Position numbers and translations under genes: made by a program. Source: Listeria swaminathanii (GTDB lineage Bacteria > Bacillota > Bacilli > Lactobacillales > Listeriaceae). From it: a DNA stretch of 64,000 bases. Each line of letters begins with the position of its first letter. Position 1 is the stretch's first letter. The notes under the pieces were generated by a model. That model was not told the DNA's origin, made no database searches, and saw nothing but the letters and a program-made list of their open reading frames with translations. Below are positions 18,306 through 27,612 of the stretch, piece after piece. The stretch spans positions 62,001-126,000 of the forward strand of contig NZ_JAATOD010000001.1 in assembly GCF_014229645.1 (NCBI RefSeq), given 5' to 3'.

Positions 18306-20183
18306 ATGAATAATCAAGAATTAGCAAAAGAGATACTTGCCCTTGTTGGTGGCGAAAAAAATATTACCGATGTCATGCATTGCTACACAAGACTTAGATT
18401 TCATTTGAAAAAGATCGATTTAGCGGATAAAGAAAAAATTGAGGAATTACCAGGAGTTATTAATGTTCAAATTCAAAGCGGACAATTTCAAGTAGTGATT
18501 GGTAATAAAGTTTCTAAAGTTTATAAGGAATTAATAAAACTTGGAGATTTTAAACAAGGCGATAGTACAGAAACAACTGATGAAAAGAAAAAAGGAAATC
18601 TCATTGGGCGTTTCTTTGAAGTAATTTCGACGATATTCTCGCCAATAGTTCCTGCGATTGCTGGGGCTGGGATGTTAAAAGGTCTTTTAGGATTAGTTAC
18701 TGTACTTGGCTGGGTCGAGCCAACTAGTAGTGTTGTAACGATGCTACAAATCGTATCAGATTGTGTATTTTACTTCTTACCGTTTTTCTTAGCAGTTTCA
18801 GCAGCTCGAATCTTCAAAACGAATGAGTTTATTGCTGTCGCTGTAGCTGGGGGAATGATGTATCCAATTATTATGGAAGGAGCGAAAGCCATTGCGAATG
18901 GTGGACCAACTGGTTTAGATTTGTTTGGTCTCCCAGTTCCTTTTATCAATTATAGTTCTACAGTTATTCCGATTATTTTAGCCGTTTGGATTTTAAGTTA
19001 TCTTTATCGTTGGGTAGATAGATGGATGCCGGATTCTTTGGGGATTGTATTTACACCAACTATTGTATTAATGCTGATTATTCCAATTCAATTAATTGTT
19101 ATTGGACCACTTGGATCATATTTAGGTATTTGGCTTGCAGAAGGTGTTACGTGGTTATTTGCACACGGTGGAATTTTAGCTGGTGGACTTCTCGGGGCAA
19201 CTAGACCATTACTAGTTATTGTCGGAATGCACTACGGTTTAATGCCAATTGCGATTCAAAATATCGCTGTACTTGGGCATGACTATTTATTACCGGTTTT
19301 CTTAATGGCAAACATGGGCCAAGCGGCAGCAGCATTAGCCGTATTTTTGAAAACAAAAAACAAAGATTTAAAAGCAATCGCGGGATCATCAACAATTGCA
19401 GGATTTTTAGGAATTACCGAGCCAGCAATGTACGGGGTTAACTTGAGACTGAAAAAACCATTTATCGCAGCTTTAATTGGGTCAGGTATCGGTGGTGCTT
19501 TTGTGACAGGCTTTGGCGTTACAGGAAATGCATTTGTTCTACCGGGAATTATGAGTTTACCAGTATTTATGGGACCAAAATTTGTTTATCTAATCATTGG
19601 GATGATACTTACAATCACCATCACAATCGTTTTAACATTCTTGATGAAATTTGAAGATGCACCATCTAAAAATACAAAAGGAACAGCGAAGAAACAAAAC
19701 AAAGCTTCTTCTATTGAACACACAACCATTTTAACCCCAGTAATCGGAACTACAGTTGCTTTAAAAGATGTGCCAGATGCGACCTTTGCAGAAGAAATTA
19801 TGGGCAAAGGAATGGCTGTGAACCCAACAGTTGGAGAAATTTATGCCCCCTTTAATGGAGAAATTGCTACTTTCTTTAAAACGGGACACGCGATTGGCTT
19901 GCGGTCAGATGAAGGGGTAGAATTGCTTATCCACGTAGGGATTGATACGGTTAATTTAAACGGAACTCATTTCCATCCTCAAGTGAAACAAGGCGATCAA
20001 GTTAAGACTGGAGATTTGCTGTTGACATTTGATTTAGCAGAAATTAAGCAAGCGGGATATGAAACGATTACACCCGTTATCGTTACAAACACAGAAAATT
20101 ATTTGGACGTGATTGGCGCTGATGAAAATGCAGTAATGGAGCGAGAAGATTGGCTGATTCAAGTAATTAATAAAATGAAATGA
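18306..20183 (+). CDS. bglP: PTS beta-glucoside transporter, EIIBCA
   Basis: A 625-residue three-domain permease in the order IIB-IIC-IIA. IIB (1-90) has the phospho-Cys in MHCYTRLRF (about residue 24). IIC (about 105-445) has roughly ten membrane segments with GITEPAMYGV. IIA (about 485-620) has the active His in LIHVGIDTV. It imports and phosphorylates beta-glucosides for the GH1 enzyme upstream. The ATG at 18306 follows GGAGG. Transcription depends on antitermination at the RAT just before it. Confidence 0.93.
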   Translation: MNNQELAKEILALVGGEKNITDVMHCYTRLRFHLKKIDLADKEKIEELPGVINVQIQSGQFQVVIGNKVSKVYKELIKLGDFKQGDSTETTDEKKKGNLIGRFFEVISTIFSPIVPAIAGAGMLKGLLGLVTVLGWVEPTSSVVTMLQIVSDCVFYFLPFFLAVSAARIFKTNEFIAVAVAGGMMYPIIMEGAKAIANGGPTGLDLFGLPVPFINYSSTVIPIILAVWILSYLYRWVDRWMPDSLGIVFTPTIVLMLIIPIQLIVIGPLGSYLGIWLAEGVTWLFAHGGILAGGLLGATRPLLVIVGMHYGLMPIAIQNIAVLGHDYLLPVFLMANMGQAAAALAVFLKTKNKDLKAIAGSSTIAGFLGITEPAMYGVNLRLKKPFIAALIGSGIGGAFVTGFGVTGNAFVLPGIMSLPVFMGPKFVYLIIGMILTITITIVLTFLMKFEDAPSKNTKGTAKKQNKASSIEHTTILTPVIGTTVALKDVPDATFAEEIMGKGMAVNPTVGEIYAPFNGEIATFFKTGHAIGLRSDEGVELLIHVGIDTVNLNGTHFHPQVKQGDQVKTGDLLLTFDLAEIKQAGYETITPVIVTNTENYLDVIGADENAVMEREDWLIQVINKMK

Positions 20184-20186
20184 TTT

Positions 20187-20222
20187 AAAAACACTATTCT
20201 TTCGCGGGAATAGTGTTTTTTG
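20187..20222 (+). terminator. Terminator of the beta-glucoside operon
   Basis: AAAACACTATTC and GAATAGTGTTTT form a 12-bp stem with an 8-nt loop and a T run directly after bglP. Confidence 0.88.
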
Positions 20223-20303
20223 TTTGGAATTATAATTTTTGGTAGAGTTGTAAGTGCCATTTGAGGTATGATAAAAGTATTAATAAAGATGAGGGTGGCG
20301 CAA

Positions 20304-20783
20304 ATGAATATCCAAATTGTAACGGTGGGAAAACTGAAAGAAAAATATTTAGTACAAGGAATCGCGGAGTATTTAAAACGACTGAGCGCCTACGCGAAGG
20401 TGACGATTGTTGAAGTTCCGGATGAAAAAGCGCCAGAAGTATTGAGTGACGCGGAAATGAAACAAGTGAAGGATAAAGAGGGTGTGCGGATTTTAGCGAA
20501 AATTCCGGACGATGCCTATGTGATAGCGCTGGCGATTGATGGGAAAATGAAGTCGAGTGAGGAATTTGCAGCGGATTTGGATAAGCTGGCGACTTATGGT
20601 AAGAGTAAGGTGACGTTTGTGATTGGTGGATCGCTGGGGCTTAGTGAGGCGGTGTTGAAGCGGAGTAATGAGCGGATTTCGTTTGGACGGTTGACGTTGC
20701 CGCACCAGTTGATGAGGTTGGTGCTGGTGGAGCAAGTTTATCGGGCGTTTCGGATTGTTCGGGGGGAGCCTTATCATAAGTGA
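20304..20783 (+). CDS. rlmH: 23S rRNA (pseudouridine-1915 N3) methyltransferase RlmH
   Basis: A 159-residue SPOUT methyltransferase, the exact usual length. Visible signatures are [14 protein letters not shown] at the N-terminus, the SAM loop [11 protein letters not shown], and the C-terminal [18 protein letters not shown]...GEPYHK. It methylates pseudouridine 1915 of 23S rRNA. The ATG at 20304 follows GAGGGTG. The 3' half has strikingly G- and T-rich third positions compared with the 5' third. It is the conserved left flank of the R-M island. Confidence 0.97.
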   Translation: MNIQIVTVGKLKEKYLVQGIAEYLKRLSAYAKVTIVEVPDEKAPEVLSDAEMKQVKDKEGVRILAKIPDDAYVIALAIDGKMKSSEEFAADLDKLATYGKSKVTFVIGGSLGLSEAVLKRSNERISFGRLTLPHQLMRLVLVEQVYRAFRIVRGEPYHK

Positions 20784-20785
20784 CG

Positions 20786-20824
20786 TAAATCGGATGAATG
20801 GGTTATTTCATCCGATTTTTCTTT
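20786..20824. terminator. Bidirectional terminator between rlmH and the acetyltransferase
   Basis: AAATCGGATGAA and TTCATCCGATTTTT form a 12-bp stem serving the two convergent genes; the last codons of the acetyltransferase lie inside it. Confidence 0.85.
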
Positions 20825-21300
20825 TGTTCATAAATTCGCGAGTTTCTATCAGGGAAAGGATAATCAATATCTAAAGCTTCTCGGGCAATTTGCTGAAATC
20901 CTTGTTTCTCATAAAAATAATGCGAGCGCTTTTCATTTTCAGGTGTATCTAAAATAATCCGTGAAAAATCATTCGCGGTATAGAACGCGTAAAAAGCATC
21001 AAATAAATTATGGCCAAGACGCATTGGATTTCCTCTAAATTCGGGATAAGTGAAGAATTTTTTTAGAATGACTGTTTCTTTATCAAATGGTAATAGGGCA
21101 ATCGAGCCAACAATTTTATTATCATGCAGAGCAATCCAAAATTGACCACCTTGCTTTTGATAATAATCTTCAATTTCGAAAATATCTGCTTGCTCAGCCA
21201 TTTTAATATCTAGATCTGCTTCGATGTTTTGGCAGTAATTGATTAAGTCGACTAGTTCCGCCAAGTGTTTTGGATTGTTTGCAAAGTGTTTAATTTCCAT
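20803..21300 (-). CDS. GNAT-family N-acetyltransferase
   Basis: A 165-residue GNAT protein with the expected beta-alpha layout. The central FWIALHDNKIVGSIALLPFDKETVILKKFFTYPEFRGNPMRLGHNLFDAF region shows motif A, in which the usual Q/R-x-x-G-x-G/A acetyl-CoA loop reads RGNPMRLG. Motif B follows near EKRSHYFYEKQGFQQI. The substrate is unknown. It is convergent with rlmH. Confidence 0.82.
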   Translation of the reverse strand: MEIKHFANNPKHLAELVDLINYCQNIEADLDIKMAEQADIFEIEDYYQKQGGQFWIALHDNKIVGSIALLPFDKETVILKKFFTYPEFRGNPMRLGHNLFDAFYAFYTANDFSRIILDTPENEKRSHYFYEKQGFQQIAREALDIDYPFPDRNSRIYEQKKNRMK

Positions 21301-21453
21301 TAGTTACCCAACTTTCTTTTTATTGTATTAAGTAAAATTTGACTTATTTCCTAGTACAATTTATACTACATCAAAAATACAGTTCTGAATAACGAAAAAA
21401 ATCGAATGTATGATTCGGTTTTTTTGAACCATTGGAAAGGACGTGGAGTAACA

Positions 21454-21549
21454 ATGGACTTAAAAAATTTGCTAACGTTTAAAACGATTTTAGAAACGGG
21501 AAGTTTTCAAGAAGCTGCTCGAAAATTAAATTACGCCCACTCAACGTAA
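21454..21549 (+). pseudogene. LysR-family regulator, 5' fragment (interrupted by the element)
   Basis: GGAGTAAC precedes an ATG that opens MDLKNLLTFKTILETGSF, the start of a LysR helix-turn-helix. The frame ends at codon 32 (...NYAHST stop), exactly where foreign DNA begins. The rest of the protein, starting QSTVTTQIQQLEQEL, resumes at about 30471. The two parts together give a normal LysR N-terminus, so the gene was split by insertion. Confidence 0.92.
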
Positions 21550-21561
21550 TTCACATTACAT

Positions 21562-21571
21562 AAACGTTGAT
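21562..21571 (+). repeat. 10-bp direct repeat near the left element end
   Basis: AAACGTTGAT occurs here, 13 nt inside the left end, and again at 30430-30439 near the right end in the same orientation. It may be part of an older attachment core or an integrase site. Confidence 0.45.
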
Positions 21572-21606
21572 ATAACAACATTTAGCTTTATGTTTTTCCG
21601 TTTTGG

Positions 21607-21622
21607 TAGGGAAATGGTAGGG
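21607..21622 (+). repeat. Left subterminal repeat, possible integrase arm site
   Basis: TAGGGAAATGGTAGGG lies directly after the integrase stop codon and is itself a tandem of TAGGG units. A near-identical copy with one extra A lies at 30370-30386 near the other end, in direct orientation. The placement fits arm-type binding sites of a tyrosine recombinase. Confidence 0.6.
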
Positions 21623-22728
21623 TTATATTTTTACTGCCTGATTTCCACTAAAATTAGGTATTTTTGATTCCGTTGCAAAAGTAAATTGGATGTTTCCTGT
21701 CATTTGTTTAGCAATTCCTTCGTCATTACGACTCCATAAATGGGCATAATGCTTCAATGTAATTTCTGGTGATGAATGTCTTAAACGTTGTGATACAACT
21801 AGGATATCCGCATTAAATTCATTGATTAGGTAGCTGACATGTGAATGCCGTAATCCTTTTCCCCTGGATAGGATAAACTTTTGCAAGTTTAGCATAGCGT
21901 CCAATAATGCGTTGAATTGTTGAACGATATAAAGGTACGTCTGTGTAACTCAAAATAAATTGTTCTACACCATGGTTTTTCTGCACTTCTTTCCACTCTG
22001 TCAGTATTGAAACAGTATCATCATCTAATGAAATGATTCGCATACCGCTCTCCGTTTTAGTGTAAGGTTTACGAATAAAATCGCTTTGGTTCTTCATGTC
22101 CAACGTGTGATGAACTCGTAACTTCTTTCGCTTTAGATCAACATCATTCCAGTTTAAAGCTAGACCTTCGCTGACACGGACACCAGTCATGTAGTACAGC
22201 CAAATCATTACAAAACACATATGCTCATAGAAATATTTTCATTTAAGAAATGCAAATTAATGGCGTAATTTAGCGATTTACGAAACATACCATACATTAA
22301 TGAACGTATGCCTGAGAATAACTACTTTGAGTTAACAGCCAGATGCGATAGTTCTCTCAGTCTAGTAACAGTAGTTTCTCGCAATTTCTTATAAGCAAAA
22401 TGACTAGTGATTTGTTTTAAACCACATTCTCGTGAATACCAAGTATTTCGTTGCACAGATGATTGATAATGAGGAATGTAAGATTGCTCCATAAACTCTT
22501 CATCGGTTAAATCATAGTTTGCAAAGACATTACTTTTAAGGTATTCACTTTTAATTCGCATGACTTCTTAGCGCATTGCTTTTGCTGAGGTAAACCGCTT
22601 CCCTAACTTATCTTTTGTTCCTTTTTTCTTAATTTGTTTCCCAGTAACTTTATCTAATCCAAGTTCAATTAGATACGAAAAATGCCTTTAGCATCTTGAT
22701 ACACGCAAGGATATTTTGTTTTCGCCAT
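21623..22728 (-). pseudogene. int: Tyrosine integrase, broken
   Basis: Pieces in three frames rebuild one phage/ICE-type integrase. The N-terminal arm-binding start (MAKTKYPCVYQDAKGIF) is at 22728, the core-binding region at 22322-22561 (FMEQSYIPHYQ), and the catalytic domain at 21623-22220. TGVRVSEGLALNW contains the first catalytic Arg, and LRHSHVSYLI plus LRHSSPEITLKHYAHLW contain the HxxR and second-box Tyr. At least three frameshifts or stops separate them and part of the middle is missing. The enzyme must be inactive. Confidence 0.9.
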
Positions 22729-22730
22729 GG

Positions 22731-22918
22731 TTATTTCTCCAATTCAAGAGAAATACCGATAATTTCTTCAACTAGGTGCCGAGGTACCCCCCCTCGCCCC
22801 TTTTATTATTATAGTATGGATAACCAGCGTTCACCATCTTAATTTTAACCTGACGAATAATTGGCACGGATTGATTTATTTTAAAGCCCAATTTTTCAGG
22901 GTCTATCTTTGAAACCAT
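22731..22918 (-). pseudogene. DUF3173-like protein, frameshifted
   Basis: The frame from the ATG at 22918 reads MVSKIDPEKLGFKINQ then IIRQVKIKMVNAGYPYYNNKR, the DUF3173 pattern found directly upstream of integrases in Gram-positive elements. After NNKR a G-run near 22790 shifts the frame; the lost tail (RHLVEEIIGISLELEK) is readable in another frame and stops at 22731, 2 nt before the integrase ATG. The family is probably an excision or regulatory factor. Confidence 0.75.
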
Positions 22919-22998
22919 ATTTTTCTTGTCATACCTGAAAAATTGATACAATGACTGGTATAGCAAGCTTATTTAATTTCGGAGGTGAAGTTTAATAG

Positions 22999-23201
22999 AT
23001 GAACAACAAAAAAAGATAATTGAAGAGTTAAATCAAACAAGGTATACCATAAATGAAACAATAGAAGAGTTGGCTGAAAATGGTAAAAAGATATCAGAGG
23101 CCTCTTTTTTACGTGCTATTTCAGAAGTTGATTTTGACAAAGAGATTGGATTTGTCGGTAAGCTCAAAACGAAAAAAGAAAAAACTGGTGGTGGAGGATG
23201 A
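22999..23201 (+). pseudogene. Small coding remnant with an A7-tract frameshift
   Basis: GGAGG is followed after 12 nt by an ATG, but the frame stops after six codons. One base more in the A7 run at 23007-23013 would open a 67-codon frame ending KTKKEKTGGGG, with a helix-rich middle (TRYTINETIEELAENGKKISEASF) that resembles a DNA-binding helix pair. Either a frameshift killed it or the A7 tract is slippery. It is divergent from the integrase module. Function is not known. Confidence 0.4.
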
Positions 23202-23205
23202 CCTT

Positions 23206-23772
23206 TAACTTTATATAATTATGCAGCAGTTGAAGCAGTGTGTATTTTTACACTTTCTGGTACGTATTAAAAGATTCAAGAAGAGCCAATCGATTTTTTT
23301 GTGAATGATAAATGGACAAAAGAAATAACTGTGTCCTTGGAAATCTATTTAACAAGCATTTATAAAGATGAAAAAATCAATGGTGCGGGGATCGCTGATA
23401 TTACTGAATATGTGAATGGACTTGTAAATAAAGTTGTGATTAAAAACTACCATAGCTTAATAGATCAAAATAAATTGTTGGTTCATAGAAACAAGGCGTT
23501 AGATCGTACAAAAGAACGGCTTATTGCGGAATCAAGTGAGATAGAAGCAAGTGCAGGCGAGTTGCAGCAGATCGCAAGCTTTATTAAACAGCAGTAAAAG
23601 TACTAATGATTTGTTGATTAATCGGACAGATGCTTATTTTGAGCATTTCGTGGGGGTGAATAAGAAGTTGACTGAGCTAGATGAAGGACTTAAAATGTAT
23701 AAAAATCAATATTCAGTGATAAGAAAAAATGAGTCCTTTATTTTTCTGACTAAAGGTATTAATATTCTTTAA
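23206..23772 (+). pseudogene. Broken coiled-coil protein of unknown function
   Basis: Two frames together encode about 165 residues. The first (23301-23597) reads from FFVNDKWTKEITVSL to EASAGELQQIA; the second continues from about 23575 to 23772 with LLINRTDAYFEHFVG. A TAA at 23268 interrupts the frame upstream. The text has the heptad look of a coiled coil (LLVHRNKALDRTKERL). I do not recognise the family. The 220 bases after it hold only the promoter region of the R-M genes. Confidence 0.5.
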
Positions 23773-23995
23773 TTTCTGAAAAGTCATAAGAATGGGACTA
23801 GATAATATTAAAAACATAGAAGAAAAAAGCGTATTTTAAATATGAAAAGATAATTCATCCTTTTTAGAGATGTTGAATTAGTCTTTTGCAAGTAAGCAGC
23901 TGTCGTACGATTTTTTTTATCATCTCGAAAAAAGAAGGTGAAAATTCCGCTTAATTGTGTAATAATAGTAAACATAAATATCAAGGAGGAATTTT

Positions 23996-25147
23996 ATGTT
24001 TATTATTCAAAACCCATTAACTGACAAATCAGAAACTTTGCATGAGGTGCTACTAAAGAAAATAAAGATTTCCTCTGCTGGGGGAGGTGCATATGCTTTT
24101 ATATCAGCTAGTGGGGTACAACTGTTATTAAATGATACCTTCTTCCAAGATTATTTAAGAGAATACAAATATACTTTAATAGTCGGGATTGATTCTGTTA
24201 CAAGTGAAAAGGCAATTAAAGAACTAATTTCAATAAAAGGAAAATATAGTAACTTAACACTGATGGCTTATTTGAATCCAAATCCTCGACGATTATTTCA
24301 TCCTAAATTTTCTTGGTTTGAGAACATCGACCAAAATGGTGGAACACTGACTTTAGGATCTGGTAATCTAACGGTTGGGGGATTGCGTCAAAACACAGAA
24401 GCTATAGTTTCTATAGAGCTAGATAATGAAGAACTTTATGAAATTAAAGAAAAATGGTTTGAATGGTTGAGTGCCATTGAAGAAAATTTGAAACCAATTA
24501 ATTCCACTGAAGTGATATCCAAAGTAAAAGAAAATGATATGCGATTTAAAACAAATAAGCTAGCTTCAAGCTCTGCTGCGTCAATAATAAACTACACAAC
24601 CTCAGAGCCTTTGTTTGAAGAGGAGAATAATGCTAACAATGATGTTTATGAACAGGATGATAATCAGATATGGCAAGTGAGTAGTTTTGGTATTAACGAA
24701 GTATTAATAGCAGAAGTCCCCAAGTCAGGTACTCGATGGAACCAAGTTAATTTTTCAAAAGATGTATTTGAAAATTATTTTGGAGCACAAGCTGGGGTTA
24801 ATAATGGGTATCGAATCTTACTCAAAAATGTTAATGAGAATGGAGAACTTAGTGAACATATAGAATCTAGGCAAGCAGTCTCTGTTATGAGCCGGAACTG
24901 GCGATTCGAACTCGAAGCTGCTAAGAATGCAGGTGATTATCCTATGAATGGTGAGCCAATTGTAGTATTTGTTCGAACTGGTATTCGTATGTACAAATAC
25001 CTTTTGAGTATGCCTGGTGGTTTTTTTCATGAATCTTTAGTTCAGTTCTTAGACAGTAATTATGAAGGTAATAACTCTCGCCTTAAGAGAAGAATAGTAA
25101 CAAATTATCAAATTTTTATAGAATCTATACCAAGCTTTCCAATGTAA
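23996..25147 (+). CDS. PLD-superfamily type II restriction endonuclease (NgoFVII/BfiI-like)
   Basis: A 383-residue protein. The N-terminal half carries one phospholipase-D active site: HPKF (His102, Lys104) followed by GSGNLTVGG (about 120-128), the HxK...GSxN arrangement seen in metal-independent nucleases such as BfiI and NgoFVII. The C-terminal half (about 210-370) has the look of the B3-like DNA-recognition domain of those enzymes (SGTRWNQVN, VMSRNWRFELEAA). AGGAGG precedes the ATG. Two methylase genes follow within 20 nt, so it is the nuclease of an R-M operon. The recognition site cannot be read from sequence. Confidence 0.85.
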   Translation: MFIIQNPLTDKSETLHEVLLKKIKISSAGGGAYAFISASGVQLLLNDTFFQDYLREYKYTLIVGIDSVTSEKAIKELISIKGKYSNLTLMAYLNPNPRRLFHPKFSWFENIDQNGGTLTLGSGNLTVGGLRQNTEAIVSIELDNEELYEIKEKWFEWLSAIEENLKPINSTEVISKVKENDMRFKTNKLASSSAASIINYTTSEPLFEEENNANNDVYEQDDNQIWQVSSFGINEVLIAEVPKSGTRWNQVNFSKDVFENYFGAQAGVNNGYRILLKNVNENGELSEHIESRQAVSVMSRNWRFELEAAKNAGDYPMNGEPIVVFVRTGIRMYKYLLSMPGGFFHESLVQFLDSNYEGNNSRLKRRIVTNYQIFIESIPSFPM

Positions 25148-25165
25148 ATAAGAAAGGTAATGAAT

Positions 25166-26512
25166 ATGAATAATCAAGTTAATCTTTTCTCAAATTCTCA
25201 TATACGTCCAATTCATTATCTTGGATCAAAGCTAAGAATGTTGGACTTTATTGACAATACAATTGATCTACTGGCTCCAAGTGGTGGACGTATCTATGAT
25301 CTTTTCTCTGGGTCGGGAACAGTTAGTGCTTTTTTATCGCAGCAACATCCAGTTACTGCAGTAGATGTTCAACACTATTCTGGTCTACTTACAAAAACTT
25401 TATTGGAAAAATCTTCTGAGGACTCTTTAGATAAATTAAAAATGTTGTCTATTGAAACATCTGAGATATATCAAAAAATGAATTATATTTTTGCTCCAAT
25501 GCTGGAACAAGAAAATATAGTTCAAAGCTCTTTATCAGATGAAGTGATGGCGTATTTCATTGAAAATTGTTCAATTATAGCAAATCAAAGAGGTTTTTCT
25601 GATAAAAGAAATAAATATTCTCAAATATTGAACTCTGTAGTTAAAAATATGAAAGATAATAATATTGAAGCCGACAATACTGTTGCGATAAGTAGGTTAT
25701 ACGGTGGTGCATATTTCTCATTTGAGCAATCTATTTTTATTGATGCTGCTCTAAATATTTCAGAAACATTTGATGGAGTTGCAAAAGATGCAATCATATT
25801 TGCTACACTTGGCTTGGCAAGTGAAATTGTAAATACAGTTGGAAAACATTTTGCTCAGCCTTTAAGTGTTCGTAACAAACAGGGAGCCCCTAAAAAAGGA
25901 ATCTATAAAAGAGCAATGAAAGATAGAAGCATGCAACCATCAACTATTTTTTATGAAAAATTAAATGAAATTATCGAAGTGAAAAAAGAACAAAAATTTG
26001 AATATGAGAATAATGTGTTTATTGGAGACTTTAGAGAGGCTTTATCCTCATTATCAAGTGATACCGCAGTAGTTTATGCTGATCCGCCTTATACTAGGTA
26101 TCATTATAGTAGATACTATCATGTATTAGAAACTATCAGTAAACACGATGTTCCTGAAATCACAACAACTACAACTGGTGGGATAACAAAATTAAGTAAA
26201 GGTCTATATAGAGAAGACCGAGTTCAATCTGAGTTTTCTACTATCTCAAAAGCACCTAAAGCTTTTGAGGATTTATTTAGTTTAGTTTCTTCTCACAACG
26301 TTCCGCTTATTCTATCTTATTCACCTGATAGCAATGACCATAGCACTACACCACGCGTTATTTCGATTGAAAAACTAGAAGAATTAGCAAAAAAATATTT
26401 TTCTGAAGTTAAAACTACAACACCTGGAGAATTTAAACATTCTAAACTAAATAAAAAATCGACACATTTAAATGTTATTCAAAATGCTGAAATATTAATC
26501 ATTATGAAGTAA
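25166..26512 (+). CDS. D12-class (alpha) DNA N6-adenine methyltransferase
   Basis: A 448-residue methylase in alpha-class order: motif X region PIHYLGSKLRML, SAM motif I DLFSGSGTVSAF (about residue 43), then catalytic motif IV YADPPYTRYHYSRYYH (about 309). D12 enzymes methylate adenine N6. The length exceeds Dam-type enzymes (about 270) because of a long insert that could carry target recognition. I chose the second ATG at 25166, 8 nt after AAAGG; the ATG at 25160 is too close. It is the middle gene of the R-M operon and probably protects one strand of an asymmetric site. Confidence 0.88.
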   Translation: MNNQVNLFSNSHIRPIHYLGSKLRMLDFIDNTIDLLAPSGGRIYDLFSGSGTVSAFLSQQHPVTAVDVQHYSGLLTKTLLEKSSEDSLDKLKMLSIETSEIYQKMNYIFAPMLEQENIVQSSLSDEVMAYFIENCSIIANQRGFSDKRNKYSQILNSVVKNMKDNNIEADNTVAISRLYGGAYFSFEQSIFIDAALNISETFDGVAKDAIIFATLGLASEIVNTVGKHFAQPLSVRNKQGAPKKGIYKRAMKDRSMQPSTIFYEKLNEIIEVKKEQKFEYENNVFIGDFREALSSLSSDTAVVYADPPYTRYHYSRYYHVLETISKHDVPEITTTTTGGITKLSKGLYREDRVQSEFSTISKAPKAFEDLFSLVSSHNVPLILSYSPDSNDHSTTPRVISIEKLEELAKKYFSEVKTTTPGEFKHSKLNKKSTHLNVIQNAEILIIMK

Positions 26513-26525
26513 GGAGAATGCTATA

Positions 26526-27587
26526 ATGGAAGGTATTATTATTAAGGGAGATAACCTTACTGTTCTTGAGTCAATTAAGGATCAATTTAAAAGAAAAATA
26601 AAATGTGTATATATAGATCCTCCATATAATAATGGAGAAAGTTACAAATATTACAATGATAAAAAACAAGAAAAATGGTTAAAAGAAGTTGAACAAAGAG
26701 CTGTTATGCTTCATGAGTTTTTAACTGAAGATGGAAGCTTTTGGATATCTATAAACGATGCAGAGGTTCACTACTTAAAAGTTGGATTAGATGCCATCTT
26801 TGGAAGGAATAATTTTGTTACAACTATTATTTGGAATCACAAACTCAGCAGAGAAAATAGAAATATTTTTTCTCGTAATAATGAGTATATTCTTGTATAT
26901 GCAAAATCTATTAAATCATTTAAGAGTTCACGCAACCTTCTTCCACCTACTGAAGAACTTATTGATCGGTATAAGAATCCTGATAACGATCCCAGAGGAT
27001 TATGGCAATCAGTTTCGTTAAGTGCTCAAAACGGTCATGCAGTTGATTCGCAATATTATGGACTGAAAAGTCCGAATGGAAGAATTCATTATCCTCCAAA
27101 AGGGAGAGTGTGGGTTCATAATCAAGAACGAATGTTACAGGAAATAGAAAATAACAATATATGGTTTGGGAAAACGGGAGATAATGTTCCGCGGAAGAAA
27201 AAATTTTTGAAGGATGCTAAAATAGGACTGACGCCCGAAACTTTGTGGTTTGGTGAAGATGTTGGTACTACTGAAGAAGCTAAGAAAGAGCTTATAAGTT
27301 TATTTCCAAGTATGGAGCCATTTGAGACACCAAAACCTGAAAGATTACTTAAAAGAATTATTGAAATATCAAGTAATGAAGATGATTGGATTCTTGATGC
27401 ATATGCAGGATCTGGGACAACATGCTCTGTTGCAATGAAATACAATAGGAACTTTATAGGGATTGAAATTGGAAACCATGCAGTAGACATTATCTACGAG
27501 AGAGTGAATAAGACAAATAAGGCAAATAAGAGAGATTTTAAGATTTCTTTTATAGATATGTCAAAAGATGAACCGGTTTTGAAGTAA
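26526..27587 (+). CDS. Beta-class DNA methyltransferase (N6A or N4C)
   Basis: A 353-residue methylase with motifs in beta-class order: catalytic IV VYIDPPYNNGESY (about residues 29-41) near the N-terminus and SAM motif I DAYAGSGTT (about 297-305) near the C-terminus, with motif X (PKPERLLKRII) just before it. The middle, about 110-270, is the target recognition region. GGAG precedes the ATG, 14 nt after the previous stop. Two methylases of different classes with one PLD nuclease suggest an asymmetric target, with each methylase modifying one strand. Confidence 0.9.
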   Translation: MEGIIIKGDNLTVLESIKDQFKRKIKCVYIDPPYNNGESYKYYNDKKQEKWLKEVEQRAVMLHEFLTEDGSFWISINDAEVHYLKVGLDAIFGRNNFVTTIIWNHKLSRENRNIFSRNNEYILVYAKSIKSFKSSRNLLPPTEELIDRYKNPDNDPRGLWQSVSLSAQNGHAVDSQYYGLKSPNGRIHYPPKGRVWVHNQERMLQEIENNNIWFGKTGDNVPRKKKFLKDAKIGLTPETLWFGEDVGTTEEAKKELISLFPSMEPFETPKPERLLKRIIEISSNEDDWILDAYAGSGTTCSVAMKYNRNFIGIEIGNHAVDIIYERVNKTNKANKRDFKISFIDMSKDEPVLK

Positions 27588-27612
27588 ATGTAATAGAATA
27601 GATTGTTTGATA

